Shown: piece after piece, positions 1 to 11,660 of the stretch
How positions within the stretch are numbered: position 1 is the first letter of the stretch
How the letters are laid out: each line of letters opens with the position of its first letter
Notes under the pieces: generated by a model
The model's input: only the letters and a program-made list of their open reading frames with translations
Database searches by the model: none
Told to the model about the DNA's origin: nothing
From: Sinonovacula constricta
Taxonomy: Eukaryota; Mollusca; Bivalvia; Cardiida; Solecurtidae
Direction of reading: 5' to 3'
DNA: 64,000 nucleotides
Assembly (NCBI GenBank): GCA_007844125.1
Contig: CM017556.1
Coordinates: 73,524,427 to 73,588,426 of the forward strand
Position numbers and translations under genes: made by a program

Positions 1-2094
1 ACAATCTCTCCAATTCTTCTTTATGGTTCTGAGATATTTTGCTTCGAGGACGTAAAACTTATAGAGAAAATACTTCTTAAGACATATAACTAAGGCCAAA
101 AAGGCAACTCCCACAAATTTTCTCTATGGAGAACTGGGCAGATACCCTTTATCAATATTGGTGCACACACGCATGATAAGTTTTTGGACAAATCTCATTC
201 TGGGCAAACAAACGAAAATATCATCATTAATTTATAGATTTATGGTCAATGAACACAGTAATTCTAAATGGTTGAGTAAAATTAAAACGATTCTTAGAAC
301 AGTTGACCGACCAGAGATCTGGGAAAATCAGTACAACATTCCACTTATTAATATACACAAACACGTTAAACAGATACTCATTGATCAATTTAAGCAGACT
401 TGGCATTCTGAGTTAAGTCAGTCTAACAAAGGGCTTATTTACCTAAGCTTAAAAAACGAGCATAACTATGAGAATTATTTGCACATTTTAAAAAAGAACG
501 AATCAATAACACTATTTAGATACAGAACAGCAAATCACTCCTTACCTGTTGAGACTGGCCGTTACACAGGCATCCCTTTCGAAGACCGAGTTTGTAATCT
601 CTGCCAGACTGAAGCCGTCGACACAGAGTCTCACTATGTTCTAGTATGTCCTTTTTTCAATGCAGAGCGAGCTTCTCTTTTGGAAAAACTCCCTTGTATC
701 AATCGAAATACACCTTTGAGTTATTTATTCTCATCGGCCCGCCCGGAAATTCTTAAAACTGTTTGCACATTTTTGTCCAAGATAATGAATACCTTTAAGG
801 TTTAACTAGCACTGAACTGTTGTTGTTTGTTTTTGTTTTGTTTGTTTTTCATATATAATACCTCTGTCCCTGTCCAGGATTAAAGATGAAAAACCTTTTA
901 CAAATTTACATAGCTTAACTTACCTCTTTGTACTCCAGTTCTGTGTTTAAGATACACATGGTAATTTATCCTCAGATTTGAAGATTGTCTACGTTTTACT
1001 TTAAATCATCTTTTAAGTTATTCCCATATCTTTTTATTGGTCCGTGTAATGTATTACTTAACTCATTTGTTGCGCATCTCTCTTATTTACATGTACATTG
1101 TATCCGTTCTTTTTTATTGTTTATGCCAAAGTAGATGACCAAACTGATTGCTTTTTTGTTTTAGTTAGATAACATTAACTTCAATTCCTTAAACATAAAT
1201 GATTATTGTAGACTACTCTTATATAAGTAACTGTTAAAGTGACTATATGGTAATTATCGATAAAATAGATACCGGTATCTCAGAAAGAATCCTAATACTT
1301 ACCTCATTTCACAAGAAACTAGCTACCTCAAAATTGTAACATTGTAGCTAGAAAAATGTTTTCTGACAATTTTCCCATCTTTTTATAAAAGCATTTAGAA
1401 CTTTTGATAACACATATTACGAATGCTGTTGTAATGTATTGGCCTCGTCATCTTTATTTGAACATTATAAATAATTATACCCGGTAGTACAACATTCATA
1501 TTATATTGTTTGTTTTTCTATTGTTATGCACACTTATTTATGTTTTCCCTTTAAGTAAGCATGTGCAAAGCGCACTGAAAGTTTATGTCTGATAACTTTA
1601 CACATGTTGCGCTTTGGGATGTATTGGGCGTGTTTGAGTGTGAGTGTGTGCTTGCACAGGCGTGTTGTGTGCTGCGTGTAAATATGTGAGTATCTGTATG
1701 AGCGCGTGATACCAAAAATACTCCCGTATTATACGTTTTTATTTGTCTTATTTACTACTTGACTAACTATTATTTGATTGTTGTCTTGTTCGTTTATTTA
1801 CCTGAACACTACAGTTCGCCACTACCTTCCGAACTATCACGCCCTTTCACATTCCTTCTTCAATTCTTTACCTCTCTTTCGCAATGAAACGAAACAATAA
1901 TTTGTGTCAGCATTTCAATATGTTGTGTGTTCCCCCAACCTTCCAACCTTCAGCTAAATATCAATTTTTAAAAAATGATACTTTCTTGTTAAATCCGGAA
2001 CATTGTATTTTGTAAACCTATATTAGTGTACCTTACCCCATGTTGTACCTATTGTACCTGGGATGAAATAAAGAAATGTTCTGTTCTGTTCTTA
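1..2094 (+). mobile_element. LINE family 1, 3' portion (copy A)
   Basis: The 3' half of a non-LTR retrotransposon. It comprises the C-terminal part of ORF2 (to 805) and a roughly 1.3-kb 3' UTR ending at about 2094. The end is recognisable as AATAAA followed by three units of TGTTC, a short microsatellite tail typical of APE-type LINEs that lack poly(A). The same end recurs in copy B at about 10938. The reverse-transcriptase part lies left of the window. Confidence 0.8.
65..805 (+). pseudogene. LINE family 1 ORF2 C-terminal fragment (copy A)
   Basis: An open frame ending in TAA at 803-805 encodes the region after the reverse transcriptase of a LINE ORF2 protein. It has the LYGELGR motif common in these C-termini, a long helical region, then a zinc-knuckle-like stretch (CNLCQTE near residue 145 of the open part, followed by SHYVLVCPFF). 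Family 2 at 13444-15052 has the same order of motifs, including YGELGR and CRNC with YHFLLICPKF. No catalytic domain lies inside the window, so this is a non-functional fragment. Copy B encodes nearly the same protein with a few replacements. Confidence 0.8.
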
Positions 2095-2545
2095 TTACCT
2101 TTCGCTTTGCGCGATTTACCTAGCTAGACATGTTGAGTAATTAAACCGGCCTATCTCGTACTAATTGTAGCTACCGTTTCCTATTCCTTGTTGACAAGTA
2201 TATATATATCACGGCCAATTAACCTCTGTCTGCCGAAAGCGGTCCACTGATTGTTCGGGCATGCACGCACGGAAGTACATCTTGCTTCGCCCTTCCTGAT
2301 TTGAGAGACACTAATTGCCACCTTGTTTACATTGTTTCACTTGGTTGCATTCCTATCCTTTATTTATCTTTTAGTTTGACCGGCGACTTGTATGTTTTTA
2401 TTTGTAAATACGAATATTTAGCAATTTATAGTGACTGTAGTCACAATATCAATTGTCTTTATTATGATGTAATTTATTTTACGTTATAATCATTTTTAGG
2501 AGATTTTGCCTGCTACCAAATGTAGTTGTTTCTCACAGAGAGTGT
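2095..2545. other. Element interior between the LINE tail and the finger-protein fragment (copy A)
   Basis: No gene recognised. At 2301-2309 the sequence TTGAGAGAC is the unoccupied counterpart of the family 2 LINE insertion site in copy B (TTGAGTGAC). A 62-residue hydrophobic open frame at 2301-2489 has no recognisable domain. The tract TGTTTCTCACAG near 2538 could be an old splice acceptor. Confidence 0.5.
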
Positions 2546-3690
2546 GTGTGGTGCTCAACGAAGACCATTTTTAATGTGTATGTTACTCATCGAAGTCAAA
2601 TTCAATTTCAGGATGAGGATCACGCTGTGTGTACATATTGTCGGGCCCCATTCGCCGGCATATTAGAAGTTACAAAGCACTGTGCCAAATTCCATCCAAC
2701 AGAGAATGTGTCATACATGTGGGAAGTAAATAAAAGAGGAACAACTAAATATCGGAACAGGACTTTTAAAGTGAAAGGACATGATATTATCAGCAACATC
2801 GACAACATGACAATAAACAAAAGCACTGGTAAAATTACAATACCGACAAAAAATTTAGCAAGTGATAGTCCGATAAGAACATTTTTTAAAATAAACCTAC
2901 CAACGAAATCTGTTCACGTCGAGAGAATGGAAGATATATCAGAAGACGTTTTGGCTGATAGCAAAACAGTAAAAGAGACGGTGCCAAATTACAAAGGCTT
3001 CTTCCCTCCTCCACATCTTATCTACAAGGACTGTAAACGTCTAGAAGGTCACTTTTTTTGAAATGGTGAACACTGGCGACTTCACTGCAAATAACATCGC
3101 AGCTCAGTTGTTTTTAGATGTCGTACAGTTTTAAGATGTCGTCAAGTTTTCGAAACTAACTGACGTGCGTCAGATAAGATATACACCGTTAGTAAAACAG
3201 TTTTGGGCAGTCGGACAGTCTTTATTTAAGTCCATTTTTTAGATTTATGGGAGAATATACAGCCTTTTCAGGAGTGCAAGAACATGGCGAGCATGAGCGT
3301 AAAGACAGGAAAAAGTCCGATATATCAATATTGAACTTCGTTTGTCCAAATAAAGACATATTGAAAGAGGAAAGAAAACATTATGCAATTGAGTGCAGTA
3401 GCCCTGGGATCATTCATTCAAACTTAGAAGCAGTTGCATCAATTGCGTCAACTAAAACAACATCTTACAGTTTATGTGTAGATGGAAAAAAGATAGCACC
3501 AGGTCTTGGGAAAAAGCTGGGAGATGTCAATTTGTTCGGTTACGAAACTGAACCAATATTCGCCGCAAGAAAAGATCGATTTGAACTTGAAATGCAAACT
3601 GTCAGTGACACCCATGATGACATAAGCAAGTGGGTTGAACGAGATATAAATACAATTGCAGGGCTTATGGTTCTTTTTGACTGCAAGTGA
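2546..3690 (+). pseudogene. C2H2-finger protein fragment with GKKIAPGL motif (copy A), frameshifted
   Basis: Two open segments (2546-3061 and 3247-3690) belong to one broken protein. The first has a C2H2-like finger, C-x2-C-x12-H-x4-H, starting at CTYC near residue 31, followed by a lysine-rich stretch. The second contains SLCVDGKKIAPGL and then GDVNLFGYE. From memory, large uncharacterised proteins in bivalves and corals share this core, some with a nuclease domain further on; none is seen here. A T7 run near 3058 breaks the frame where copy B has T6, and another lesion lies near 3133. The fragment lies inside the proposed ACTAA-flanked element. CAG/G boundaries suggest a spliced parent gene. 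Function unknown. Confidence 0.6.
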
Positions 3691-3787
3691 AAAAACTCTA
3701 TTAGACTTCGGTGAGAAACACTCACACTCTCTGTAAGTAACACATACATCAAGAGGTGACTTCGTTGAACAACATACACATTTTGAT

Positions 3788-3815
3788 GTGTGTGTGTGTG
3801 TGTGGGGGGGGGGGC
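3788..3815. repeat. (TG)n followed by poly-G tract (copy A)
   Basis: Simple repeat of alternating TG followed by about 10 G. In copy B (about 16653-16688) both the TG run and the G run are longer, so the tract has changed length since the duplication. Confidence 0.9.
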
Positions 3816-4165
3816 TGTTATCATGGTTATAAAAGGTCTACAAACACACAATTCCCTGTGCTACAGCGGTAGAGAATTGTCATGAAATGTTGAAAGACAC
3901 GAGGCCAGTATCAGGGATATGAAATGTTGTATAAATAAAAACATTCAGCGTAGTTAATTACCAAAAACACTATTTCTACACTGAAACAAGGGATAATATT
4001 GCGCAACAGCGTTAACGGACATAAATATTGTTAATTATTAACACAAATGATACCGGCAAACAGCAGTTTGAATGAAAATCTTGCAAAATAAACAATGAAC
4101 TGACCTTTCGTCCTACTTCTGCGACGTGGTGGTCATGGTGGTAGGGAAACTAGGGTTTGTTTTCA

Positions 4166-4239
4166 TAAGTTTTTGATGAGTAACAACTACATGACTTCGA
4201 CGAGGACCACAACCTGTGACGCTTCGTCAGCCCCCTGTG
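4166..4239 (-). repeat. Right terminal inverted repeat of the ACTAA-flanked element (copy A)
   Basis: The reverse complement begins CACAGGGGGCTGACGAAGCG and matches 7321-7393 over about 70 bp with a handful of mismatches. It is followed directly by ACTAA (4240-4244). The partner left end of copy A would lie outside the window. Confidence 0.75.
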
Positions 4240-4263
4240 ACTAAGCACAAGAAAGATGGTTAG

Positions 4264-4720
4264 GTGCTGAAAAACAGCAAAGGGAGCCATGATCCAACGG
4301 GGGATCAGACAGGAGGTGGCGGAAACTCGAGTTGCACAGTTGGTTCAGCTTGGAAACCAGAGAAGAAGTACACACGGTGGACAGTGCCAGAGCGGAAACT
4401 TACTTGGTCACAGCTGTGGCTCCTAGAACCAGTTAGAAGTAGTTTCTTACTAAGGAGTGGGTACGATGTCCATCCAACACCAGCCAAGCTACAACGGTGG
4501 GAGCTGACCGAAGACCCCCACCATGACCACTGTGTCGGAAGAAAAGTACCCTGAAGCATATCTTTTCATCGTGCAATGTGGCTCTCTCCCGAGGATACAG
4601 GTGGCGTCATGACAGAGTACTACGCCAACTTGCTCACAGCATCGACCAGCACAGGATAAAGAAGCAGGTTTCACCCACAAAGCCGAACTTTTTTGGGTTT
4701 ATGAAAGAATGATAGACTGC
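4264..4720 (+). pseudogene. LINE ORF2 C-terminal (zf-RVT-like) remnant (copy A)
   Basis: Broken frames together spell the end of a reverse-transcriptase protein common in mollusc and cnidarian genomes: KLTWSQLWLLEP, then SFLLRSGYDVHPTPAKLQRW, then LTEDP and a cysteine region, then a YRWRHDRVLRQLAH block. In copy A the cysteine region is damaged relative to copy B by a short insertion (CCCACCATGACC, about 4517). No reverse-transcriptase core remains. It starts just outside the right end of the ACTAA-flanked element. Confidence 0.65.
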
Positions 4721-4907
4721 CCAGGCATGCATTCTCCAAAATACGCGGTATCCTGAACACATCTGAATCTCTAAATCTCTTCCATAGTTATACCCCAGTG
4801 TGCTTGCAGCTAGCGGCCGGCGTTCACACTTCTGTCATTCTTGGGGTGGAAAGCTTAAATGTCGACCGGAAGAAGAACGCCTGACACTAAAGTACTTTTG
4901 ATATTTT

Positions 4908-5243
4908 AAGGTGGTATTCGAAAGTTTGGACCAAATACTTTTTTCTTAAATAACCAAACAACTGATTGTTACTCGAAAATCCTGTAACATGCTGTTCGTT
5001 GAGATCTTAGATCTGTGTAAAAAATGAAGCATTATACCCCAATCGCCATTACAAACAGGTATAAACAGGCATTTCTTATCTGAGCCACGCTGCAAAGGTA
5101 GCTATTTTTAAGCTAAGAAAAACACGTGTCAATTTATTTTTGTGATCGCCTTACATCGACACCCGGGTAGTCCACGCTGACGTCGGTATCTGTTTTAAGC
5201 AGAGATTATTTTCGTGCTGATTTGGATAGAATGAACATTTAAT
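4908..5243. repeat. Dispersed 330-bp repeat, copy 1
   Basis: Begins AAGGTGGTATTCGAAAG and ends GATAGAATGAACATTTAATC. A diverged third copy, independent of the duplication, lies at 45001-45331 in a BTBD10 intron with the same two boundaries. That defines it as a separate short interspersed element. No RNA polymerase III boxes or convincing terminal inverted repeats were found. Confidence 0.7.
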
Positions 5244-7086
5244 CATAGACATATAGTAACGGGACCGCCGACCCCGCAAGGTGCGCAAATATCTTCTAAT
5301 TTCGCAGCGCCATCACCGGGAGTCATAGAAAGACTTCCGGTCGGGGTTTTGCATGCAAAACAATAGCATAACGCTGACAAATAAAACAGAGTTTTGAAGA
5401 AAAACGGCCACGAAAAATGAATCAACTTGAAAATGGATTGAAATGGTTCTTATCTTCTTTGTATGTGTATTCATTGTCTGCTTTTAGTTTTCCATGAATC
5501 GGTAGTAATCATATGGTAACTCCGTGTAAACAAAGAACCCGAATTCTGAATAAATCATAGACATCGTCCCATTAAGGCCTTATTTTTGCTGCCCTTTTTT
5601 CGATAATACTTCCATTGCTAGTACTGTGTCACTGGTGATGTTTATTATGGCTTGTATTTGCCAAAAATGCACAGAGAAAGACATAATATTTAACAATACT
5701 GATTTTAGAAACAAGACAACAGTGATGAAAAAAAAAAATTGTTGTTAAGGATAATCTAATCCAGAAGTTTAAACTGAATTGTTACTATTTATCACAATGG
5801 AACCGAAAAGTAGAACAAGGTTTTCTGACAGCTGCTATCGACGTTCAGATTTTCGAATTAGCAGGAAAATAGACGTAAAACGACTTTGAGTGTCAGTGAG
5901 AGATATTTAGTGACATTATTGAACGGAACAAAAATTTCGCCGAGTTACTCCGAAGAAGGACCGTTTTACTCTTGGGGGTCGAGTGTACGAACCTGTGTCG
6001 GACTAACGGAATTTCGTAAGTTTAAGTATTTTACAATCAAAATTCGTGATGATATGCTTCTTATATTGAAAAAAGTTTTATCTGTATATGAAGAAAAAAT
6101 ACTAAGCCATTGATAGACAAAATCTGATGCATTTTACCTATCAAATGACTAGGATAGCAACAGTTTTATAAGGGAATTATATATGAAATGGTGATATTGA
6201 AGTTACATCCTGTGTTAATATTATAAATATATATGTTCAAAAACTCTACTTTTCCCTGTGCTTTATGCAAGAAGATGCTATCTTGGGAAGTAAACACTCT
6301 CTTATTTTGTTTACTAATTAAATAAACATTTGACAGTAACGAACCATGACTCTGATGGGAAGTGGAGTATTTTTGCTACTTTGCCTATTTTCCTTATCGT
6401 CTGCTACATATGTTTATACAAGATGCATTTCAAACATCGGAATACACCGTTTTTTGTTTTTTTTTTGTTGTTAAACAAAACTTTGCCAAACGGCTACGTT
6501 TTTATGCTACTTTTCATAATTGCAAGCTACACGTTATTGTTGCAAGCTACCCTTTTAAAAAACACGGAACACTTGGTTCCTTTCCCTGAAAATTGCCTCA
6601 CGAAACACCTCCGACATGGTGTTATTGACGGCTGCACTATCGTCCCCATAAAACATGCATTCCATAAAAGGCGCTCCTCGACAGCGGCGCCGTTCTCAGC
6701 GACCCGATAGCATATTGATTTGATCAAAGTATTAAAATGAAGTTTTTGTCTAGAGATTCCAGCTACTGTGCCCAATTATTACTACTTAGTATTTCCGTCG
6801 AGCAATGTCGTCTGCCGTCTTTACTGTATTAGCAAATGTTTTGAAGACAAACTCAGTGTTAAAAATATCAATATGTACTTTACTTCTTTAACTTGGTTTC
6901 TAAAAATACTTTCAACAGAGACCAGTGAAAGACTGTCAAATTATTTTTTTATTAACCTTTGTCATGGCTTTCTATCTATCGTCAAACGTAAAATTATATC
7001 AAATTATTTTTCTGCATTTAAAGGTTGAATCCAGCAGTTTGCCTATACTAAATAAAAAAATGTACGAGCTAAACTATATCATTGTT
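5244..7086. other. Anonymous sequence of copy A, with the empty MITE site
   Basis: No gene recognised. Open frames at 5886-6113 (plus, 75 codons) and 5243-5425 (minus) are preserved in copy B but lack an ATG and any known domain, so the conservation simply reflects recent duplication. At 6575-6583 GGTTCCTTT is the single, unoccupied target of the 338-bp element present in copy B. Confidence 0.6.
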
Positions 7087-7315
7087 AACCTATAAGTTAT
7101 CTATGGAAGGGAATTAGGGTAAACATTCGAACATGGTGATTTATATTTCATCGTGGTTATTACTTGTGTATGATAAATAGTTTCAGATAAAATGATTAAT
7201 GTGATTTTGACTGTAATTCTATGGCTTCATTATCTTAATTTTATACCAAATATTATTTTAAAAATAATAAAAAAACATAAACATTTTAATTAAAATTTAC
7301 GATTTTTCATGTGCA
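7087..7315. other. AT-rich sequence at the duplication junction
   Basis: Unique in the window and AT-rich. It starts at the breakpoint of copy A and ends at the ACTAA flanking the proposed element. No coding or repeat signal seen. Confidence 0.5.
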
Positions 7316-7320
7316 ACTAA

Positions 7321-7393
7321 CACAGGGGGCTGACGAAGCGTCACAGGTTGCGGTTCTCATCGAAGTCATGTAGATGGTTCACATCGAAAACTT
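7321..7393 (+). repeat. Left terminal inverted repeat of the ACTAA-flanked element
   Basis: Matches the reverse complement of 4166-4239 and of 17050-17123. The first 30 bases are identical to the copy A right end, and similarity continues through TCGAAGTCATGTAG to about AAAACTTA. Confidence 0.75.
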
Positions 7394-7829
7394 ACACAGT
7401 TAATGTAAACAAAACATGTTTTGATTTGCCGCGGATAGCATATTATGTGTTCATTTTGAATGTAAAACACGATCTCCGTTAAATCATGATGAGTACATAA
7501 TTCTAAATATTTTGTTTGTGTGTTAAGACTGTTTAATGTTGACTTATGAAAATAATTATGCAAGAATAACACTTAAAAGTATTTGATGTGTGTAGACTCT
7601 TTTTTAGGGGGCTTTTATTGCAAATGTACTTATAATAAATTGAATAGTGTATTACAAAGTAGACCTAGTAACATTATCATATTGTGACGTAGCAGGGATT
7701 CCAGCAGGAGACGACCACTAAGATTAATTACAACTGTTATTATTTCATACTAAGAAAGAGTTAACCAAAAGTACATAGCGTCATATCTCTTTCAGCCTTA
7801 ATTCACTCACTCTCTCACAATTTCCCGTA
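7394..7829. other. Interior of the element left of LINE family 1
   Basis: AT-rich with no recognisable coding sequence. The 5' boundary of the LINE is not sharp; reverse-transcriptase homology becomes readable at about 7830. Confidence 0.4.
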
Positions 7830-9573
7830 TCTTATATAGCACCCTCTTATACCGGACACATTCCATCATCATGGTTAAAGGGTGCAATCATTCCGATCTA
7901 TAAAAACAAAGGAAATCTGACAGAAGCGTCTAATTACAGACCAATTACTCTATGAAGTTGTCTTGGAAAATTATTCACATCTGTTCTTAATTCCAGACTT
8001 AGTCTTTTTTTAGATAGCAATAACGTATTAAATGAAAATCAAGCTGGTTTTAGAAAACACTACTCCTGCTCAGACGACAAAAGAAGAAGTTGTTCTGTTC
8101 ATTTATTGACTTTTCCCAAGCATTTGATACCGTATGGAGAGCTGGTCTATGGCACAAACTTCTAGATCACAACATCAATGGAAAAGTTTTCAATGTAATA
8201 AAAAACATGTATAAAAATATTAAGTCCTGTGTTTCTGTTGATGGCGAATTCTAAAACTTTTTTTGTAAGCGAAATTGGTGTCAGACAGGGTGAGAATCTA
8301 TCCCCATTATTTTTCTCCCTTTTTCTAAACGATGTTCAAATTCATTAATTTGATAATGGTTCGTCTAGTGTAGAACTTTCTAATCCTGAATATTGGCTTA
8401 AACTCCTTATCCTGCTATACGCTGACGATGCCATTATCTTATCCGACTCTGCTGTAGATTTACAAAAAAGCTTGGATTCATTCGCTGTTTATAGTAACAA
8501 ATGGCACCTTAAGATAAACATTAACAAAACAAAAATCATTGCTTTCGGTGTCAGGCAAACATGTAATCTTTCCTTTACTTTAAGTGGCAAAAACATTGAA
8601 ATCGTAAACCAATATCACTACTTAGGAGTAACCTTCTCTAGCAACGGATCATTTAGCAAAGCAAGAAAGCACGTTTGCGATTAAGCTAACAAGGCACTCC
8701 GTGTACTGTATTCAAGAATACAAAACTTAGACTTACCGATTGATTTAATATTAAAGCTTTTCGACCATACAATCTCTCCAATTCTTCTTTATGGTTCTGA
8801 GATATTTGGCTTCGAGGACGTAAAACTTATAGAGAAAATACTTCTTAAGACATATAACAAAGGCCAAAAAGGCAACTCCCACAAATTTTCTCTATGGAGA
8901 ACTGGGCAGATACCCTTTATCAATATTGGTGCACACACGCATGATAAGTTTTTGGACAAATCTCATTCTGGGCAAACAAACGAAAATATCATCAGTAATT
9001 TATAGATTTATGGTCAATGAACACAGTAATTCTAAATGGTTGAGTAAAATTAAAACGATTCTTAGAACAGTTGACCGACCAGAGATCTGGGAAAATCAGT
9101 ACAACATTCCACTTATTAATATACACAAACACGTTAAACAGATACTCATTGATCAATTTAAGCAGACTTGGCATTCTGAGTTAAGTCAGTCTAACAAAGG
9201 GCTTATTTACCTAAGCTTAAAAAACGAGCATAACTATGAGAATTATTTGCACATTTTAAAAAAGAACGAATCAATAACATTATTTAGATACAGAACAGCA
9301 ACTCACTCCTTACCTGTTGAGACTGGCCGTTACACAGGCATCCCTTTCGAAGACCTAGTTTGTAATCTCTGCCAGACTGAAGCCGTCGGAACACAGTCTC
9401 ACTATGTTCTAGTATGTCCTTTTTTCAATGCAGAGCGAGCTTCTCTTTTGGAAAAACTCCCTTGTATCAATCGAAATACACCTTTGAGTTATTTACTCTC
9501 ATCGGCCCGCCCGGAAATTCTTAAAACTGTTTGCACGTTTTTGTCCAAGATAATGAATACCTTTAAGGCTTAA
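7830..9573 (+). pseudogene. LINE family 1 ORF2 reverse transcriptase, frameshifted
   Basis: Joined by eye across frames, the translation gives SSWLKGAIIPIYKNKG, ASNYRPITL, NENQAGFRKHYS, FIDFSQAFDTVW, IGVRQGENLSPLFF, then YADDAIILS, HLKININKTKIIAFG and YHYLGV: reverse-transcriptase motifs in canonical order with YADD catalytic aspartates. Lesions include a stop after RPITL, a frame break near 8085, stops near 8250 and 8348, and a stop after KHVCD at 8684. The last 650 bases are open and end at 9573, as in copy A. Inactive remnant of an APE-type LINE; clade not assigned. Confidence 0.8.
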
Positions 9574-9614
9574 CTAGCACTGAACTGTTGTTGTTTGTTT
9601 TTGTTTTGTTTGTT

Positions 9615-9618
<4 letters not shown>

Positions 9619-9707
<89 letters not shown>
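9619..9707. repeat. (AT)n microsatellite
   Basis: About 44 AT units within the LINE 3' UTR of copy B. Copy A has only CATATATAATA at the same place (about 849-860), so the expansion followed the duplication. A tyrosine/isoleucine open frame across it is an artefact. Confidence 0.97.
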
Positions 9708-9710
<3 letters not shown>

Positions 9711-10938
9711 CATCTGTCCCTGTCCAGGATTAAAGATGAAAAACCTTTTACAAATTTACATAGCTTAACTTACCTCTTTGTACTCCAGTTCTGTGTTTAA
9801 GATACACATGGTAATTTATCCTCAGATTTGAAGATTGTCTACGTTTTACTTTAAATCATCTTTTGAGTTATTCCCATATCTTTTTATTGGTCCGTGTAAT
9901 GTATTACTTAACTCATTTGTTGCGCATCTCTCTTATTTACATGTACATTGTATCCGTTCTTTTTTATTGTTTACGCCAAAGTAGATGACCAAACTGATTG
10001 CTTTTTTGTATTAGTTAGATAACATTAACTTCAATTCCTTAAACATAAATGATTATTTTAGACTACTCTTATATAAGTAACTGTTAAAGTGACTATATGG
10101 TAATTATCGATAAAATAGATACCGGTATCTCAGAAAGAATCCTAATACTTACCTCATTTCACAAGAAACTAGCTAACTCAAAATTGTAACATTGTAGCTA
10201 GAAAAATGTTTTCTGACAATTTTCCCATCTTTTTATAAAAGCATTTAGAACTTTTGATATTACGAATGCTGTTGTAATGTATTGGCTTCGTCATCTTTAT
10301 TTGAACATTATAAATAATTATACCCGGTAGTACAACATTCATATTATATTGTTTGTTTTTCTATTGTTATGCACACTTACTTATTTTTTCCCTTTAAGTA
10401 AGCATGTGCCAAGCGCACTGAAAGTTTATGTCTGATAACTTTACACATGTTGCGCTTTGGGATGTATTGGGCGTGTTTGAGTGTGAGTGTGTGCTTGCAC
10501 AGGCGTGTTGTGTGCTGCGTGTAAATATGTGAGTATCTGTATGAGCGCGTGATACCAAAAATACTCCCGTATTATACGTTTTTATTTGTCTTCTTTACTA
10601 CTTGACTAACTATTATTTGATTGTTGTCTTGTTCGTTTATTTACCTGAACAATATAGTTCGCCACTACCTTCCGAACTATCACGCCCTTTCACCTTCCTT
10701 CTTCAATTCTTTACCTCTCTTTCGCAATGAAACGAAACAATAATTTGTGTCAGCATTTCAATATGTTGTGTGTTCCCCCAACCTTCCAACCTTCAGCTAA
10801 ATATCAATTTATGAAAAATGATACTTTCTTGTTAAATCCGGAACATTGTATTTTGTAAACCTATATTAGTGTACCTTACCCCATGTTGTACCTATTGTAC
10901 CTGGGATGAAATAAAGAAATGTTCTGTTCTGTTCTTAT

Positions 10939-11146
10939 TACGTTTTGCTTTGCGCGATTTACCTAGCTGGACATGTTGAGTAATTAAACCGGCCTATCTC
11001 GTACTAATTGTAGCTACCGTTTCCTATTCCTTGTTGACAAGTATATATATCACGGCCAATTAACCTCTGTCTTAATTGCCGAAAGCGGTCCACTGATTGT
11101 TCGGGCGTGCACGCACGGAAGTACATCTGGCTTCGCCCTTCCTGAT
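10939..11146. other. Element interior between the LINE family 1 tail and the LINE family 2 insertion
   Basis: Corresponds to copy A 2095-2300. No gene or motif recognised. Confidence 0.5.
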
Positions 11147-11155
11147 TTGAGTGAC

Positions 11156-11660
11156 TCAAAACTTAAGAATCCATAAAAACAAAACTCTTGGAAAACGAGT
11201 TTAGAAGCATGAGAGACAATCTAATCTTTTATGGAATAACAGAAAAAAAAACAATAGGCTGCAGTATAGCGAAGCTCAAGGGGAAACAGAAGATTGTGAA
11301 ACCTTAGTAAAGACCTTAATCAAGGAAAAGCTTAAAGTAAATACTGATGATGTCATCTTCGATCGCGCACATCGCCTAGGAAACACAGCTCGAGCTCAAA
11401 ACCCCAGGCCCATAATAGTGAAATTTCACTATTTCTCACAAAGAGAAACTGTCCGGAAAGCAGCCCTTAATATGAAAAACGATCTTAAGCAAAGCAACTA
11501 CGGAGTGGGAGTGCAGCTACCAAAAGAATGGCGGGATGCAAGACGGGTGTTGAAAACTACATACCAACATGAAAGGGAAAAAGGAAATCGAGTGAAATTT
11601 GTCGGCAAGAAGCTTTATGTAAACGGAACAGAATATAAACCAAAATCTACAGCCAACTAG
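11156..11660 (+). pseudogene. LINE family 2 ORF1 (RNA-binding protein), 5'-truncated and frameshifted
   Basis: Encodes the RRM and C-terminal part of an L1-type ORF1 protein. The conserved order DNLIFYGI, FDRAHRLG, RPIIVKFHYF, KEWRDARRVL and VKFVGKKLYVNG is readable. ORF1 proteins of this kind bind the LINE transcript. The upstream coiled coil is missing apart from a short LENEF segment, so the copy is truncated at its 5' end. An A run at 11243-11251 shifts the frame by one. The frame ends at TAG (11658-11660) and ORF2 continues in the same frame directly after it. Confidence 0.7.

Larger units (their letters stand above)
1..7086. repeat. Tandem segmental duplication, copy A (left part outside the window)
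   Basis: This block aligns almost base for base with 8769-20294 once three insertions in copy B are removed. The offset is 8,768 bp at the left edge. Identity runs through LINE, finger-protein, zf-RVT-like and anonymous sequence alike, so it is one duplicated segment and not independent insertions of the same elements. Differences are scattered substitutions and short indels. Similarity stops abruptly after ATTGTT at 7086. Copy A still has the empty sites for the copy B insertions, at 2301-2309 and 6575-6583. Confidence 0.93.
7830..10938 (+). mobile_element. LINE family 1, 5'-truncated (copy B)
   Basis: Reverse-transcriptase part, C-terminal domain, 3' UTR and AATAAA with the TGTTC-repeat tail. 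The endonuclease and ORF1 are absent, so the element is 5'-truncated. Its right part corresponds to 1-2094. An (AT)n tract of about 90 bp sits at the start of the 3' UTR in this copy only. No TSD could be fixed. Confidence 0.8.

Noticed and set aside
5243..5425. Minus-strand 60-codon frame with a hydrophobic start, conserved at 18122-18304
   Set aside because: No ATG start, and the conservation is explained by the recent duplication.
5886..6113. 75-codon frame shared by both duplicate copies
   Set aside because: No ATG, no recognised domain, and sharing reflects the segmental duplication.
9588..9800. Tyrosine/isoleucine-rich open frame
   Set aside because: Produced entirely by the (AT)n microsatellite.
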